A stretch of DNA of 39,032 nt from Candidatus Kuenenia stuttgartensis (GCA_020723505.1 DYIT01000035.1:1-39032), one strand, 5' to 3'; shown: positions 1 to 9,127, counted from the stretch's first letter. Made by a program: numbers and translations. Notes: generated by a model not told the origin, from the letters alone.

Positions 1-2
1 GC

Positions 3-668
3 ATCTTTATCTTCCTGTTCTTCTACGTCGTGGACCGCGCCGCGCGCCGCGAGTGGTCCGGGCGCAACTACCGCACGGCGTTCCTGGGGGCGCTGGCAGC
101 AGGACTGACGCTGTTGGCGGCCGCGGTCGGTGTTTACCTGAAAATGAAGGCCATCGCGGTGGAAGAAGCCGCGGCGGCCGGGCTGGCCGAGAGGGCGGTC
201 CCGCGCATTTCGGCGGAGGGCGCCTTGAAATTCCTCCTGTGCGCATCCGCGGTCGCCGTCGCGGCGTCGTCCATCCCGGAGGTGCTGCCGAAGAGGGCGG
301 ACAAGCTGTTCGAAAAGGAGATGGCCCGCGAGGTCGCCCTCATAGCGGGCGGCGGGGCGCGCATCGTTTCCACCATGGCGAGGGTCCCCTACTACGCCGG
401 ATGCGCGCAGATTGAGTTCCCGCCCCTTGGAGGCCCGGCGGAGGTGCGTGAATACATAGAGGCGCAGAAGGCGGATTTTCTCATCGTCGATCTGAATGAC
501 CCGATATTGCCGGAATTCCACGGGGGGGTCCTGGAGCATTTCAGGTCGACGGATTCGCGATGGGCTCCTCCGGGTTACGAGCTCAGGGCATCCTGGCTGC
601 TTCACAGCCGGCGCGACGCGCTCGACGTCCGCATGTACAGGGTGCAGAAAGTCCGGCTCGGCAGGTAG
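3..668 (+). CDS. C-terminal part of a GT39-like membrane glycosyltransferase (5' truncated by window edge)
   Basis: The frame is open from the first bases of the window, so the real start lies upstream. The visible part opens with the end of a hydrophobic helix (IFIFLFFYVV), a basic cytoplasmic loop and a second helix at about residues 25-50. A third hydrophobic stretch lies near residue 80, and a soluble C-terminal domain of about 130 residues follows. In that domain the stretch with EVREYIEAQKADFLIVD resembles the periplasmic C-terminal domain of ArnT/PMT-type (GT39) enzymes, which transfer sugars from polyprenyl-phosphate donors. Its position just before two polysaccharide-type transferases fits a surface-glycan locus. 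The catalytic N-terminal loops are outside the window, so the assignment is inferred from the tail and the context only. Confidence 0.6.
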   Translation: MFIFLFFYVVDRAARREWSGRNYRTAFLGALAAGLTLLAAAVGVYLKMKAIAVEEAAAAGLAERAVPRISAEGALKFLLCASAVAVAASSIPEVLPKRADKLFEKEMAREVALIAGGGARIVSTMARVPYYAGCAQIEFPPLGGPAEVREYIEAQKADFLIVDLNDPILPEFHGGVLEHFRSTDSRWAPPGYELRASWLLHSRRDALDVRMYRVQKVRLGR

Positions 669-700
669 CACGGTCCCGTTCACTGCGGAAGTGAGCACAA

Positions 701-750
701 CCCTGACGAAGCCGGAACCAAACATCGATGCAAGCAAAGGCTCGTCCGGG
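701..750. repeat. Dispersed hairpin element, copy A (degenerate)
   Basis: An imperfect inverted repeat: CCCTGACGAAGCC (701-713) against GGCTCGTCCGGG (739-750), in the 248-base gap after the first gene. It aligns with a nearly perfect hairpin at 30403-30450, including loop bases (GGAACCA, GATGCA) and the 3' flank (ATCAC). There is no T-tract, so a simple terminator is unlikely. Confidence 0.55.
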
Positions 751-847
751 ATACATCACCGCTCCGCGCGTGCCTTTCTCGAATGCCTTTCAATTTCTGC
801 AAGAGTGTTTTCATTAAGAGATGAAGCCGTATCCGGAGCGCGGGCTT

Positions 848-863
848 GCGGGCGTCCGCCCGC
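848..863. repeat. Short GC hairpin upstream of the glycosyltransferase
   Basis: GCGGGC-GTCC-GCCCGC is a perfect 6-bp stem with a 4-base loop, about 55 bases before the ATG at 917. No T-tract follows. Its role is unknown. Confidence 0.35.
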
Positions 864-916
864 GGCGGCGGAGCGAGATTGCGATTCGAACCCGGAAACA
901 GTAAGCTCTCGGCGGC

Positions 917-2038
917 ATGAAGACGGCCATTATACACGACTGGCTCACGGGCATGAGGGGCGGCGAGAAGTGCCTGGAGGTGTTCTGCGAGCTGTTCCCG
1001 GACGCCGACCTGTTCACGCTAGTGCACGATCCCGGGAGCGCGTCGCCTGCCATCGAGCGGATGAGGATAAAGACCTCCTTCATCGGCAGGCTGCCCGGGG
1101 CGAAGGCAGGGTTCCGGCGCTATCTTCCCCTCTTCCCCCTTGCGGTCGAAGGCTTCGATCTGAGAGGGTACGAACTCGTCCTCTCCTCCTCCCACTGCGC
1201 CGCCAAGGGAGTGATACCGCCGCCGGCGTCCGTCCACGTCTGCTACATCTACACTCCCATGCGTTACGCGTGGGACATGTACCACGAATATTTCCCCGGC
1301 GGCAAATCCGGGCTGGCCTCGCGGTTGCTCGTCCCCTTCTTCATGAACCGGCTCAGGGCATGGGACGTGGCGTCCTCGGCCAGGGTGGACAGGTTCGCGG
1401 CGATTTCGAGGCACGTCGCGAGGCGGGTGGAGCTCTACTACCGAAGGGACAGCGAGGTCATATACCCCCCGGTCGATTTGGACGCCTACAGGCCCGGCGG
1501 CGAGGATGGGGGATTTTTCCTGATGGTTTCCGCGCTGGTGCCGTACAAGCGGGTCGATCTGGCCGTGTCCGCGTTCAACATGCTCGGCCTTCCGCTCGTA
1601 GTCATCGGAGCCGGGCCGGAGGAGGAGCGGCTCAGGTCGATGGCCCGTGGGAACGTGCAGTTCCTCGGCTGGCAGGACCATGCGGTCCTCGCCCGCCGCT
1701 ACGCTTCCTGCCGCGCATTCGTGTTCCCGGGCGAGGAGGATTTCGGAATCACTCCGCTCGAGGCGCAGGCCAGCGGGAGGCCGGTCATCGCGTACGGCGC
1801 GGGCGGGGCGCTCGAGACCGTCGCTGGTCTGGGCGACGCGCCGGAGGGGGAGCAGCCCACGGGCGTGTTCTTCCGCGAGCAGACGGCCGAATGCCTGGCC
1901 GCCGCGGTGGAGCGCTTCATCAGGGAGGAGGGCGCGTTCCGGGACCGGGAGGCCGTCCGCAGGAACACGATCAGGTTCTCGAGGCCCCGGTTCAGGGACG
2001 AGATTGCCCGGTTCATTAATAAGGCGGTCGGGCGATGA
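917..2038 (+). CDS. Glycosyltransferase family 4 (GT-B fold), WbaZ-like
   Basis: A 373-residue soluble glycosyltransferase expected to transfer a sugar from a nucleotide-sugar donor in surface-polysaccharide assembly on the cytoplasmic side. The N-terminus IIHDWLTGMRGGEKCLE, the LFTLVHD segment and the HVCYIYTPMRYAWD motif are typical of the GT4 subgroup annotated as WbaZ/mannosyltransferase-like. The C-terminal half carries the EX7E-type motif (EDFGITPLE followed by ASGRPVIA), which binds the donor. The length is normal for the family. It starts 248 bases after the preceding gene, with only a weak ribosome site, and overlaps the next gene by 4 bases (ATGA), so the two are probably translationally coupled. 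Donor and acceptor cannot be read from the sequence. Confidence 0.88.
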   Translation: MKTAIIHDWLTGMRGGEKCLEVFCELFPDADLFTLVHDPGSASPAIERMRIKTSFIGRLPGAKAGFRRYLPLFPLAVEGFDLRGYELVLSSSHCAAKGVIPPPASVHVCYIYTPMRYAWDMYHEYFPGGKSGLASRLLVPFFMNRLRAWDVASSARVDRFAAISRHVARRVELYYRRDSEVIYPPVDLDAYRPGGEDGGFFLMVSALVPYKRVDLAVSAFNMLGLPLVVIGAGPEEERLRSMARGNVQFLGWQDHAVLARRYASCRAFVFPGEEDFGITPLEAQASGRPVIAYGAGGALETVAGLGDAPEGEQPTGVFFREQTAECLAAAVERFIREEGAFRDREAVRRNTIRFSRPRFRDEIARFINKAVGR

Positions 2039-3459
2039 AGTACGACGTCCTGTTCGCCGGAATGATCAGGGAGTCGCACGGGAGGTTCTGGGACCTCGTC
2101 GCGGGCCTTTTCGAGAAAGAAGGGCTCAGAATCGGATTCATGCCCGCCATGGAGGAAGCCGCGGTCCCGCTGGCGAGGCGCGGAGCAGACGTCTTCTGCG
2201 TGCCGCGGGAGATCAGGGCAAGGCATAGGCCTTTCCCGTCGGCGGAGGAAATCCGCTCCCTCGAGAGCGAATACGGTCTCATAAGCCTCAGGAACCTCTA
2301 CATGCACGAGATGCAGTCCACGGAGCGCTACGACGAGGAGAGGCTCGTCCAGAAGAGCGCGGACTACCTCCGGACCTGCAGGGAGTTCTTCGACACGAAC
2401 GAGGTCCGCGCGGTCGTTGAGGAGACCGGCGGATGGATTGAATGCCAGGCCGTATACAACATCGCGAGGAAGCTCGGAATCCCCCACCATTTCGTTGAGC
2501 CCGGGCCCGTCAGGAACACCGTGGTCTTCGCGAAGGACTCCATGTCGGTCGACTTCGGCCCCCCGCGCCGCGGATCAGAGCTCTCCCCCGCGGAACTCGG
2601 GGCGGTCCGCGAATACGTGTCGGGAATCACGTCCTCCCCGGGACTCCTGGTCCCGCACAAGGACAAGGCCTACTACAGGGACGCGACGTTCTTCAACGTC
2701 ATCAATCCGAACACGTTCAGGAAGCTGATTCGCATCATCCACAGGAAAGTCTTCATTAACCGCTTCGAAGAGACGTTCTCCACCAGGAAGCTCGCCATGC
2801 GATATCTCAAAAGCGTGGCAAGGCGGACGCTGCTTTCGCCCTATTACGTGAAGCCGGATCCCGGCGCCGGGAAATACGTCTACTTCCCCCTTCACATGCC
2901 GTACGACCTGCAAATCCTTGTGCGGGCTCCGCAGTTCTTCAAGCAGGAATACGTAGTCGAGATGATTTCCAGGGCCCTTCCCCAGGGATTGAACCTGCTC
3001 ATCAAGGAGCACCCCGTGTCCATCGGCTGGTATCCCTTCGGCATGATGCGGAGGCTCGCGAAGCTGCCGAACGTCCTTATACTTCACCCTTCCGTGAGCT
3101 CGCACGAAGTGATACGCGGCGCCGAGGCCGTGATTACCATCAATTCCAAGGTCGGCTTCGAGGCGCTGGCCTATTACAAGCCGGTAATCACGCTCGGCGC
3201 GTCGTTCTACCGCGGCAAAGGTGCAACCTTCGACGCGTGCGACCTCGCGGACCTCGCATCAATCATCATCAAGGCTTCAGTGGACGGGGCTTCACGCGAC
3301 GCGATAGACGGCCTTCTCGCGACCGTTCTCGCCCGCAGCAAGCCCGGCGACCTCTACGACCTGTCGGAAGGGAACGTGCGCATGTTCCATGCGGCGCTGA
3401 GAAGCGAGATCGGCGGTCAACGGGCCGAATCGTCAAGTCAGAATCCCGGAAGTATCTGA
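2035..3459 (+). CDS. Capsule polysaccharide transferase-like protein (KpsS/KpsC-type fold)
   Basis: A 474-residue protein with no membrane helices. The C-terminal half shows the features of capsule-polysaccharide synthesis proteins: VYFPLHMPYDLQILV, then LLIKEHP, then VITINSKVGFEAL and KPVITLG..FY. In that family these form the donor-binding side of a Kdo-transferase-like GT-B enzyme. The N-terminal half (FAGMIRESHGRFW, IPHHFVEPGPVRN) fits the same fold. Its start codon overlaps the stop of the preceding glycosyltransferase, so it belongs to the same operon. Whether the transferred sugar is Kdo cannot be told. The last 15 residues are low-complexity and may be dispensable. Confidence 0.75.
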   Translation: MKYDVLFAGMIRESHGRFWDLVAGLFEKEGLRIGFMPAMEEAAVPLARRGADVFCVPREIRARHRPFPSAEEIRSLESEYGLISLRNLYMHEMQSTERYDEERLVQKSADYLRTCREFFDTNEVRAVVEETGGWIECQAVYNIARKLGIPHHFVEPGPVRNTVVFAKDSMSVDFGPPRRGSELSPAELGAVREYVSGITSSPGLLVPHKDKAYYRDATFFNVINPNTFRKLIRIIHRKVFINRFEETFSTRKLAMRYLKSVARRTLLSPYYVKPDPGAGKYVYFPLHMPYDLQILVRAPQFFKQEYVVEMISRALPQGLNLLIKEHPVSIGWYPFGMMRRLAKLPNVLILHPSVSSHEVIRGAEAVITINSKVGFEALAYYKPVITLGASFYRGKGATFDACDLADLASIIIKASVDGASRDAIDGLLATVLARSKPGDLYDLSEGNVRMFHAALRSEIGGQRAESSSQNPGSI

Positions 3460-3530
3460 CGGGACAGCGCAGCAGGAAACAGCTCACGGCCTGGTCTCCG
3501 TGGGCCGCTCCGGCGAGCCATGCTGAAGAC

Positions 3531-3592
3531 GCCATTGCTGTTCTTCGAGAGTTCCATGGAACGGCGGTTTATTTATACGACTACAGGGTCAT
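3531..3592 (+). repeat. Dispersed repeat R1 (paired with 9070-9127)
   Basis: A stretch of about 60 bases that recurs, at roughly 80% identity by eye, at 9070-9127. The core reads ATGGAACGGCGGTTTATTTA and can be translated MERRFIYTTTG; the other copy gives MERRVYYATTG. R1 reaches into the stop codon of the minus-strand peptidase gene. See findings. Confidence 0.5.
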
Positions 3593-4233
3593 TTCGCCGC
3601 CAGGGGGGCGCAGCAGGAGACGGCAATCTCGAGGCTTCTCGCGATGGTTTCCAGAGGCATTCCCGCAATCCCGGGCGCGGGCAACGGAGGCACGTGGATG
3701 AATCCAGCGAGCGGCTTGCGTTTCTTTCCCCTCAAGCCGGACATGAACCTGTAGAAGAGGTCGTTGCAGACGAAAGTGCCGGCGGAGAAGGAGTGGCACG
3801 CCGGGATGCCGGCGGCGACCAGGCAGGAGAGTATTTCATCCGCGGGCAATCCGGACCAGAACGCCGCGGGGCCGGAGGGGTCGATGATTTCGTTCATTTT
3901 CTTCACGCCGAGGCCGTCGGGTTCCTGGGACGAGTCCGCGTTCACGGCGATTCTCTCTATCCGTATCAGCTGCGAGTCCGCGAGCCCGGACATTATCACC
4001 GCCGCGGGATTGAGGTCGCCGAACGCCGCGGCCGCGGCCTCGAACGCGGCGCCGTACGCCACGGGCAGCCTGACGGACTGGACCAGCATGCCTTCAATGC
4101 GTTTCCCGTGGAGGAGCTTCGCCGCCTCCCACGATGAATTGACGCCCCATTTGCCGAAGGGCTCGAAGCCGGTCACGAGCACGGCGTCGGACTTGCGCGG
4201 CTTCCCGGGCTTCTTGATTGAATCTGCAGTCAT
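3589..4233 (-). CDS. pcp: Pyroglutamyl-peptidase I (family C15)
   Basis: A cytoplasmic cysteine peptidase that removes N-terminal pyroglutamate from peptides. The catalytic residues are visible with canonical spacing: Glu93 (IERIAVN), Cys156 (GTFVCNDLFY) and His180 (GFIHVP). The gaps of 63 and 24 residues match those of the family. I start it at the ATG at 4233, giving 214 residues, the usual length; AAAGGA sits 8 bases upstream. A longer reading to 4293 adds 20 residues that do not look conserved. It lies about 100 bases downstream of the next minus-strand gene's stop region and may be transcribed independently. The substrate-side loop GFEPFGKWGVNSSWEAA is also family-typical. Confidence 0.93.
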   Translation of the reverse strand: MTADSIKKPGKPRKSDAVLVTGFEPFGKWGVNSSWEAAKLLHGKRIEGMLVQSVRLPVAYGAAFEAAAAAFGDLNPAAVIMSGLADSQLIRIERIAVNADSSQEPDGLGVKKMNEIIDPSGPAAFWSGLPADEILSCLVAAGIPACHSFSAGTFVCNDLFYRFMSGLRGKKRKPLAGFIHVPPLPAPGIAGMPLETIARSLEIAVSCCAPLAAK

Positions 4234-4316
4234 GCTGACGGTCCTTTGACGGCGCGACGCCGGCGACGCAGGAGTTCCGCGGATTTCCCGCAACGGCAGC
4301 GTTCCTGGCGCGAAAT

Positions 4317-5345
4317 CTAGAAGCAGAAGAACAGCCCGACTTCGGCGAAAACCGCCGACAGGACCTTGGAGTCGGTGTCCAGTATCCCGTCACCGGATTC
4401 CTTGGGCTTCCCGTACGCCGCGTATCCGATTTCGAGGAAGAATCCGATTCCGCTGAAATGCATCTCGAAGCCCATCCTCGTGGAGAACGAGAAGTTGACC
4501 TGCTTTTCGTAGTAGTCGAACTCGACGCCCAGGTACTCGGCCCTGCACTCGGACAGGCTGGTCACGCCGATGGTCACGGGTATGAGGTACAGGTTGACGG
4601 CCCTGCGGTCGCGAAGGCCGTCCTGGCTTCCCCAGAACCGCGCGTCTAGAGCCAGGGGCAGCGTGATTTTCGGCCCCGCCCAGAGGCTCGTGAGGGTCAT
4701 CTCCTCGATGTCGACCCACGAGCCCGCAGTTACGCGCTCCATGTGTCCCACGAGCCTCACGTGCGAAACGCCCACAGCGATTTCGAAGAACGGAAGGATT
4801 CTGAGGGAGCCTTCGAGCGCGACGCTCGGGGAATAGTCGAAGAGGTCGCCGTACACCGGCCTTTCCCCGGTCCAGTAGTCGCTCCAGCCGCCGGCAGAAT
4901 TGTCCGACAAGGCGCCGAAATCCACGGCGAGCTTTATCGTGAACCGCCTCGGCGCGCCCCTGAACCGCTCGCTCACGTACCGGTTGTACTGATCGTTCTT
5001 CATCTGCCTCGCCTGCCCCCTGCCTGCGCGATAACCCCTGGCCCCCGCGCGCGGACCGGGCCTGCGAGGCTGCTGATTCTGGGGTCTCGCCTGCTCCTTC
5101 GGCGGAGGCGGGGGAGGCTCTTCGATTGCGGGCTCGTCAGCCGGATCCTCCGGAGGCTCCTCGATGTCGTCCTCCTCGAGCTCCTCCTCGAGATCCTCTT
5201 CCGTCCAGTCATCCTGGAGAAGGGGATACAGCGAAATGCCGCCGGAACCCGCCGCGGCCGGGGCATCTCCTGATGCGGGCATGCACAGCCAGCCCATGAG
5301 GCAGAGTATGGAAATCATCGAGGCAAGTATAGGGTTCCGGCTCAT
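4317..5345 (-). CDS. Secreted/outer-membrane-associated protein with acidic-proline-basic linker
   Basis: Not a recognised family. The ATG at 5345 is chosen because GAGG lies 5 bases upstream and it opens a clear signal peptide (MSRNPILASM...LCMPASGDA). The mature part, of about 342 residues in total, begins with a strongly acidic run (about residues 38-60) and continues through a proline-rich stretch containing PPPPPP. It then turns strongly basic and Arg/Gly/Gln-rich (about 80-115). The C-terminal 220 residues alternate hydrophobic and polar positions (FTIKLAVDFG, NFSFSTRMGFEMHF, VFAEVGLFFCF) and end in Phe, as many outer-membrane beta-barrels do. A small outer-membrane barrel with a charged periplasmic linker is therefore plausible but inferred. 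It is divergent from the large + strand gene at 5614. The open frame upstream of 5345 is antisense to that gene and is not counted. Confidence 0.7.
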   Translation of the reverse strand: MSRNPILASMISILCLMGWLCMPASGDAPAAAGSGGISLYPLLQDDWTEEDLEEELEEDDIEEPPEDPADEPAIEEPPPPPPKEQARPQNQQPRRPGPRAGARGYRAGRGQARQMKNDQYNRYVSERFRGAPRRFTIKLAVDFGALSDNSAGGWSDYWTGERPVYGDLFDYSPSVALEGSLRILPFFEIAVGVSHVRLVGHMERVTAGSWVDIEEMTLTSLWAGPKITLPLALDARFWGSQDGLRDRRAVNLYLIPVTIGVTSLSECRAEYLGVEFDYYEKQVNFSFSTRMGFEMHFSGIGFFLEIGYAAYGKPKESGDGILDTDSKVLSAVFAEVGLFFCF

Positions 5346-5613
5346 GACCACCTCGCTCAATATGCCACTTTTCCGTTCCATATTGATTATAGCTTTTCCA
5401 GCGGTGTATTCCATGACAAAAGCGGCCTTTGCCCCTTGCGGGAGAGAAAAAACGCATGGCGGGCGGCGAGGCGAATCGGGCGGAATGCGGCGGCGGGGAG
5501 CAGCGCCGCTCAGGCGGGATTTCGCGAGGCGCCTGGGCCGCGGAGCGAAAAATGAGGTTCTCCGGGGGTTTTCCGATGTAGAATCCACGGGCGCTATTTT
5601 GAGGAGTAAACGC

Positions 5614-8600
5614 TTGAAGACTTCGAAGATTGCCCCGCTCGCGTTCGCCGTGCTCACCGCATCCATTCCCGCCCTGTCTCTGGCGGCGGCGGATGAGCCG
5701 GAACCGTACGGTTTCAAAACATGGTTCGAGACAGACCCGAAGCCGGAAAAGGAATCGGTCACGGGCAATCCCCTCGACTGCGCGGGGAAGCGGATAGGCA
5801 TGGACCCGAGGAACTTCGTCCTGCCGAGAGGCGAGGAGATGGGATACAGGTTCGCATGCAGGTTCCCGGTCATAGATTCGGTCATGAACCAGCCGCTGTA
5901 CATGAAGCAGTGGAGCGAGGACGGATCCGAGGCGCTCATCCGTGCCTGCCGGGATGCGGGCCCACATGAGGCGATAGCCGAGGCATTGCGGATGCTGCGG
6001 GGCCTGCGCGAGGAGGCCGGACCGTACGCAGCCTTCGGGCAGGAGGGATTCGCGGAATTCGAGGCGAAGCTGGCCGCATCGCCGTTCACCGTGAAGTTCA
6101 GGGAGGTCCTTGGCGCGCTGCTCAGGGCTTTCCTGTCCGCCCGGTCGCTTGCCGCGAAGGGGCGGGCTAACCTGACCGCGGAGGACCTCCAGTTCCTCGA
6201 AGCCAATCCGGCTTACTACCTTATTCCCGATGGGAAGACGATGACGTCGCTCACGGGGAGCGTGGACACGCACCTGCGCTACGTATCGCATGCGCGAAGA
6301 ATCGGCTTCGAGTACGTGTTCAGGGGTTCGCTGGTCCTGTCGGCCGCGGTCTCCGCGTATGCGGCGGCCTTAAAGGGATTAGCGAAGCCCGGGGACTTCT
6401 TCGAGGACCCGAAAAAGGCGGGAGAGACGGTCGTATGGGAGACTTCCGCAGGACTCGTGGTGATTGCCGGATTCGGGAACGACGCGCACGAGCGCGACGC
6501 GGCGGTAGAGATTGACCTTGGGGGGGACGACTCTTGGACTAACGGCGCGGGGGCGTGCAGGTCTGCCTTGCAGGGCGCGGCCCTGGCCATCGACCACCGC
6601 GGCAACGACCGGTATGCGGCCGCGGACCGGAGCTTCGTCCAGGGCTTCGGTTTCCTCGGCACGGGCATCCTGGCCGATCTCGGCGGGGATGACAGATACG
6701 AGGCCCGGCATTTCTGCCAGGGGGCGGGAATCGCGGGCGTCGGGCTCCTCTGGGACGCAGGCGGGGACGATGCATTCGTCGCGCATGCATTCTGCCAGGG
6801 CGCGGGCATGTTCGGGACCGGCATGCTCCTGGAAAGCGCGGGGGAGGATTTCTACGACTGCGCAACCCTCGGCCAGGGGGGGGCCACCACGCTCGGCCTC
6901 GGAGTCCTCTGCGACCTCGGGGGAGACGACAGGTATCACCTCAACATAGGTGCGGGCAAGGACGTGCTCGGGAACATACCGGGTTACGGCCAGGGCGGCG
7001 CCGTCTCGTTCCGGGCCATGCCCGCGCGCGGAAAGCTCACGCCCTACGGCGGCGTAGGGATGCTGGTCGACGCGGCGGGGAACGACCGCTACAGGACGAG
7101 AGACTGGAACTCCCAGGGCGGCAGCTACATCATGTCGCTCGGAGTGCTCTACGACGCCGAGGGCAACGACCATTATTCCGCTGGAACCGGCCAGGGCAGC
7201 GGCATACACATCACGGCGGCGATACTCGTGGACAAATCGGGATCGGACGTCTATGAGGGCGGCTTCCGCACGGGCGGGTCCGGCGGCGACTGCTCCCCGG
7301 GCTTCCTCATCGACTGCAAGGGCGACGACACGTACGTCTCCGGGACCTCGTCCTACGGCACGGGCTGCAAACCGTTCAGCTATTCGCTTTTCATCGATTA
7401 CGAAGGCGACGACAGGTATATATGCCCCGAGCCCAAGGGCAGGATTTGGTTCAACAACTGGGACAGCTTCGGCGGAGTCTGGCCCGAATCCGATCCTGGG
7501 CTGTGGCCCTATGCGATATGTCTCGACCTGGGCGGGAAGGACGAATACCGGGTCCGGAACCGGGAGAACGACAGCATGCGCCACAGCTTCGGCCACGGGA
7601 TTCACATCGACACGGAATGGAGCGGAGGCGACGTAATCGGGCCCCAGAAGGACCCACTCGAGCCTTACCGCGATATCCCCCTGCCAGCCGAAGCCGCCGC
7701 GCATCCCTTGGCGGCGGACTTGAAGCTGCTGCAGCATCCCGACGCGTTCGTCAGGTTCGGGGCCGTGGGCAGGATTACGGCCGCCGCTCCGGACATCGCC
7801 GCCGTCCTGGCCGCGGCAATAATGACAAGCACGCACCGCGGCTTCAACCGCGACGCGCTCGAGTGCCTGCATTCGCTCTTCGTGGCGGGGAGGATTGGCC
7901 CTTCGCAGGCCGCCGCCCTTGCGGGACTGCTCAAGGCGGCGGACGCGGAGGTCAGGGCCGTCATTGCCGACGACTTCGGCATCTTCGAGGTGAGGGAGGC
8001 CGGAGACATGCTCATCGACGCTGCCAGGTCCGATCCTTCGCCCGCCGTTCGCAGATTTGCGATTCGCTCGCTCGCTGCAATCTCGTCCTCAAAGGCGCTG
8101 CCTCTGGCAAGCGAAATGGCGGAGAAAGAGAAGGACGAGATGGCGCGCAGGGCGGCGGTCGGGATGCTTGGCACGGTCAGGGACGGGTCGGACCCGCTTC
8201 CGCTCCTTGTACGCGTCCTCGAGAAGGATTCTTCTTCTCCCGTGCGCGTCACGGCGGCGACGTCCCTGGCCGCCCTCAACGACCCGAGGGCGATCGAGCC
8301 GTTCCGCGCGGCGGCGAGGTCGAACGACGTCTACCTGCAACGTGCGGCGGCCAAAGGACTCGCCAACCTGTTCATGGTCGAGGGGATAGAAATCCTGATT
8401 CGCTCGCTCTCGTTCCCGTCGATAGACGCGTTCTTCAACTACGACTACAACGTGCCGAACTTCATCTCGATATATTCGGGCTTCGAGCTCACGGAGGACC
8501 AGCGATACGAGCAGGACTCGTGGATGAAATGGTTCGGGGAGAACAGGGAGAGGATTGACATCAAAGCCAACGTTCTCGCCTACCGCGACTACCAGGTCCT

Positions 8601-8967
8601 GCTCAAGGAAATCCGCGACCTGAAGCCAATCGAGCAGATTCAGAAATACGAGGGCTTCCTGGCAAAGCACCCGGGGCACAGGGCATGCAGGAAGCCGTAC
8701 GGCGACCTCTTGAACCAGGTCGCGTGGGACATGGCAACTGCCCCCAAGGGGAGTCCCGGCAGCGATCCTTCGAGCGCGCTCAAGTACGCCCTGCGCGCGG
8801 TTGAGATGAACCCGCACCCGAACATCATCGACACCCTCGCGCAGGCGTACGAGGCGGCGGAAATGATTGACAAGGCGATTGATGTCTGCAGGGAGGCCCT
8901 GAAGAAGCATCCGGGCGAGAAGATGTTCCTGGACAGGCTCGTGAGGTACGGGGCGAGCGGCAAGTGA
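5614..8967 (+). CDS. Very large secreted GGDD-repeat / HEAT / TPR-like protein
   Basis: A 1117-residue exported protein. The likely start is the TTG at 5614: GAGGAG lies 7 bases upstream and a signal peptide follows (KTSKIAPLAFAVLTASIP...LSLAAA). The upstream open frame is antisense to the neighbouring gene. Residues of about 298-665 form around 11 repeats of roughly 30 residues. The recurring core is D-x-GGDD-R/x-Y, then a variable stretch, then QGxGxxGxG-x-L. This suggests a beta-helix or Ca-binding surface, rich in Asp and Gly like RTX repeats but with a different motif. About 690-940 are HEAT-like helical repeats (AVRRFAIRSLAAI, ARRAAVGMLGTV, RVTAATSLAALNDPRAIEPF). The last 100 residues include TPR-like helices (ALKYALRAVEMNP...IDTLAQAYEAA). 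The role is unknown; scaffold or adhesion functions are guesses. Confidence 0.85.
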   Translation: MKTSKIAPLAFAVLTASIPALSLAAADEPEPYGFKTWFETDPKPEKESVTGNPLDCAGKRIGMDPRNFVLPRGEEMGYRFACRFPVIDSVMNQPLYMKQWSEDGSEALIRACRDAGPHEAIAEALRMLRGLREEAGPYAAFGQEGFAEFEAKLAASPFTVKFREVLGALLRAFLSARSLAAKGRANLTAEDLQFLEANPAYYLIPDGKTMTSLTGSVDTHLRYVSHARRIGFEYVFRGSLVLSAAVSAYAAALKGLAKPGDFFEDPKKAGETVVWETSAGLVVIAGFGNDAHERDAAVEIDLGGDDSWTNGAGACRSALQGAALAIDHRGNDRYAAADRSFVQGFGFLGTGILADLGGDDRYEARHFCQGAGIAGVGLLWDAGGDDAFVAHAFCQGAGMFGTGMLLESAGEDFYDCATLGQGGATTLGLGVLCDLGGDDRYHLNIGAGKDVLGNIPGYGQGGAVSFRAMPARGKLTPYGGVGMLVDAAGNDRYRTRDWNSQGGSYIMSLGVLYDAEGNDHYSAGTGQGSGIHITAAILVDKSGSDVYEGGFRTGGSGGDCSPGFLIDCKGDDTYVSGTSSYGTGCKPFSYSLFIDYEGDDRYICPEPKGRIWFNNWDSFGGVWPESDPGLWPYAICLDLGGKDEYRVRNRENDSMRHSFGHGIHIDTEWSGGDVIGPQKDPLEPYRDIPLPAEAAAHPLAADLKLLQHPDAFVRFGAVGRITAAAPDIAAVLAAAIMTSTHRGFNRDALECLHSLFVAGRIGPSQAAALAGLLKAADAEVRAVIADDFGIFEVREAGDMLIDAARSDPSPAVRRFAIRSLAAISSSKALPLASEMAEKEKDEMARRAAVGMLGTVRDGSDPLPLLVRVLEKDSSSPVRVTAATSLAALNDPRAIEPFRAAARSNDVYLQRAAAKGLANLFMVEGIEILIRSLSFPSIDAFFNYDYNVPNFISIYSGFELTEDQRYEQDSWMKWFGENRERIDIKANVLAYRDYQVLLKEIRDLKPIEQIQKYEGFLAKHPGHRACRKPYGDLLNQVAWDMATAPKGSPGSDPSSALKYALRAVEMNPHPNIIDTLAQAYEAAEMIDKAIDVCREALKKHPGEKMFLDRLVRYGASGK

Positions 8968-9069
8968 GCGATGCGCAGATGGCAGCATTGCAATTCGAGG
9001 AAGTTCCTATGGATAAAATTCGCGGAAACTTCTGACACGCGCTATACCGAAGAGGGGAGCGAAATTAAA

Positions 9070-9127
9070 TTGATATTCACAGAGAGTTTCATGGAAAGGC
9101 GCGTTTATTATGCGACTACTGGGTTAT
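9070..9127 (+). repeat. Dispersed repeat R2 (paired with 3531-3592)
   Basis: The second copy of the 60-base repeat. Its core starts ATGGAAAGGCGCGTTTATTA and is translatable as MERRVYYATTG. When aligned by codon with R1 there are no gaps, and several of the differences are synonymous. It may be a fragment of a formerly coding element or a very short reading frame. Confidence 0.5.

Noticed and set aside
5164-5613. Upstream 150-codon extension of the large GGDD/HEAT protein
   Set aside because: It is antisense to the signal-peptide end of the neighbouring gene and precedes a clear ribosome site plus signal peptide at 5614.
5346-6206. Upstream extension of the minus-strand secreted protein
   Set aside because: It is antisense to the GGDD/HEAT gene; the ATG at 5345 has a ribosome site and opens a signal peptide.
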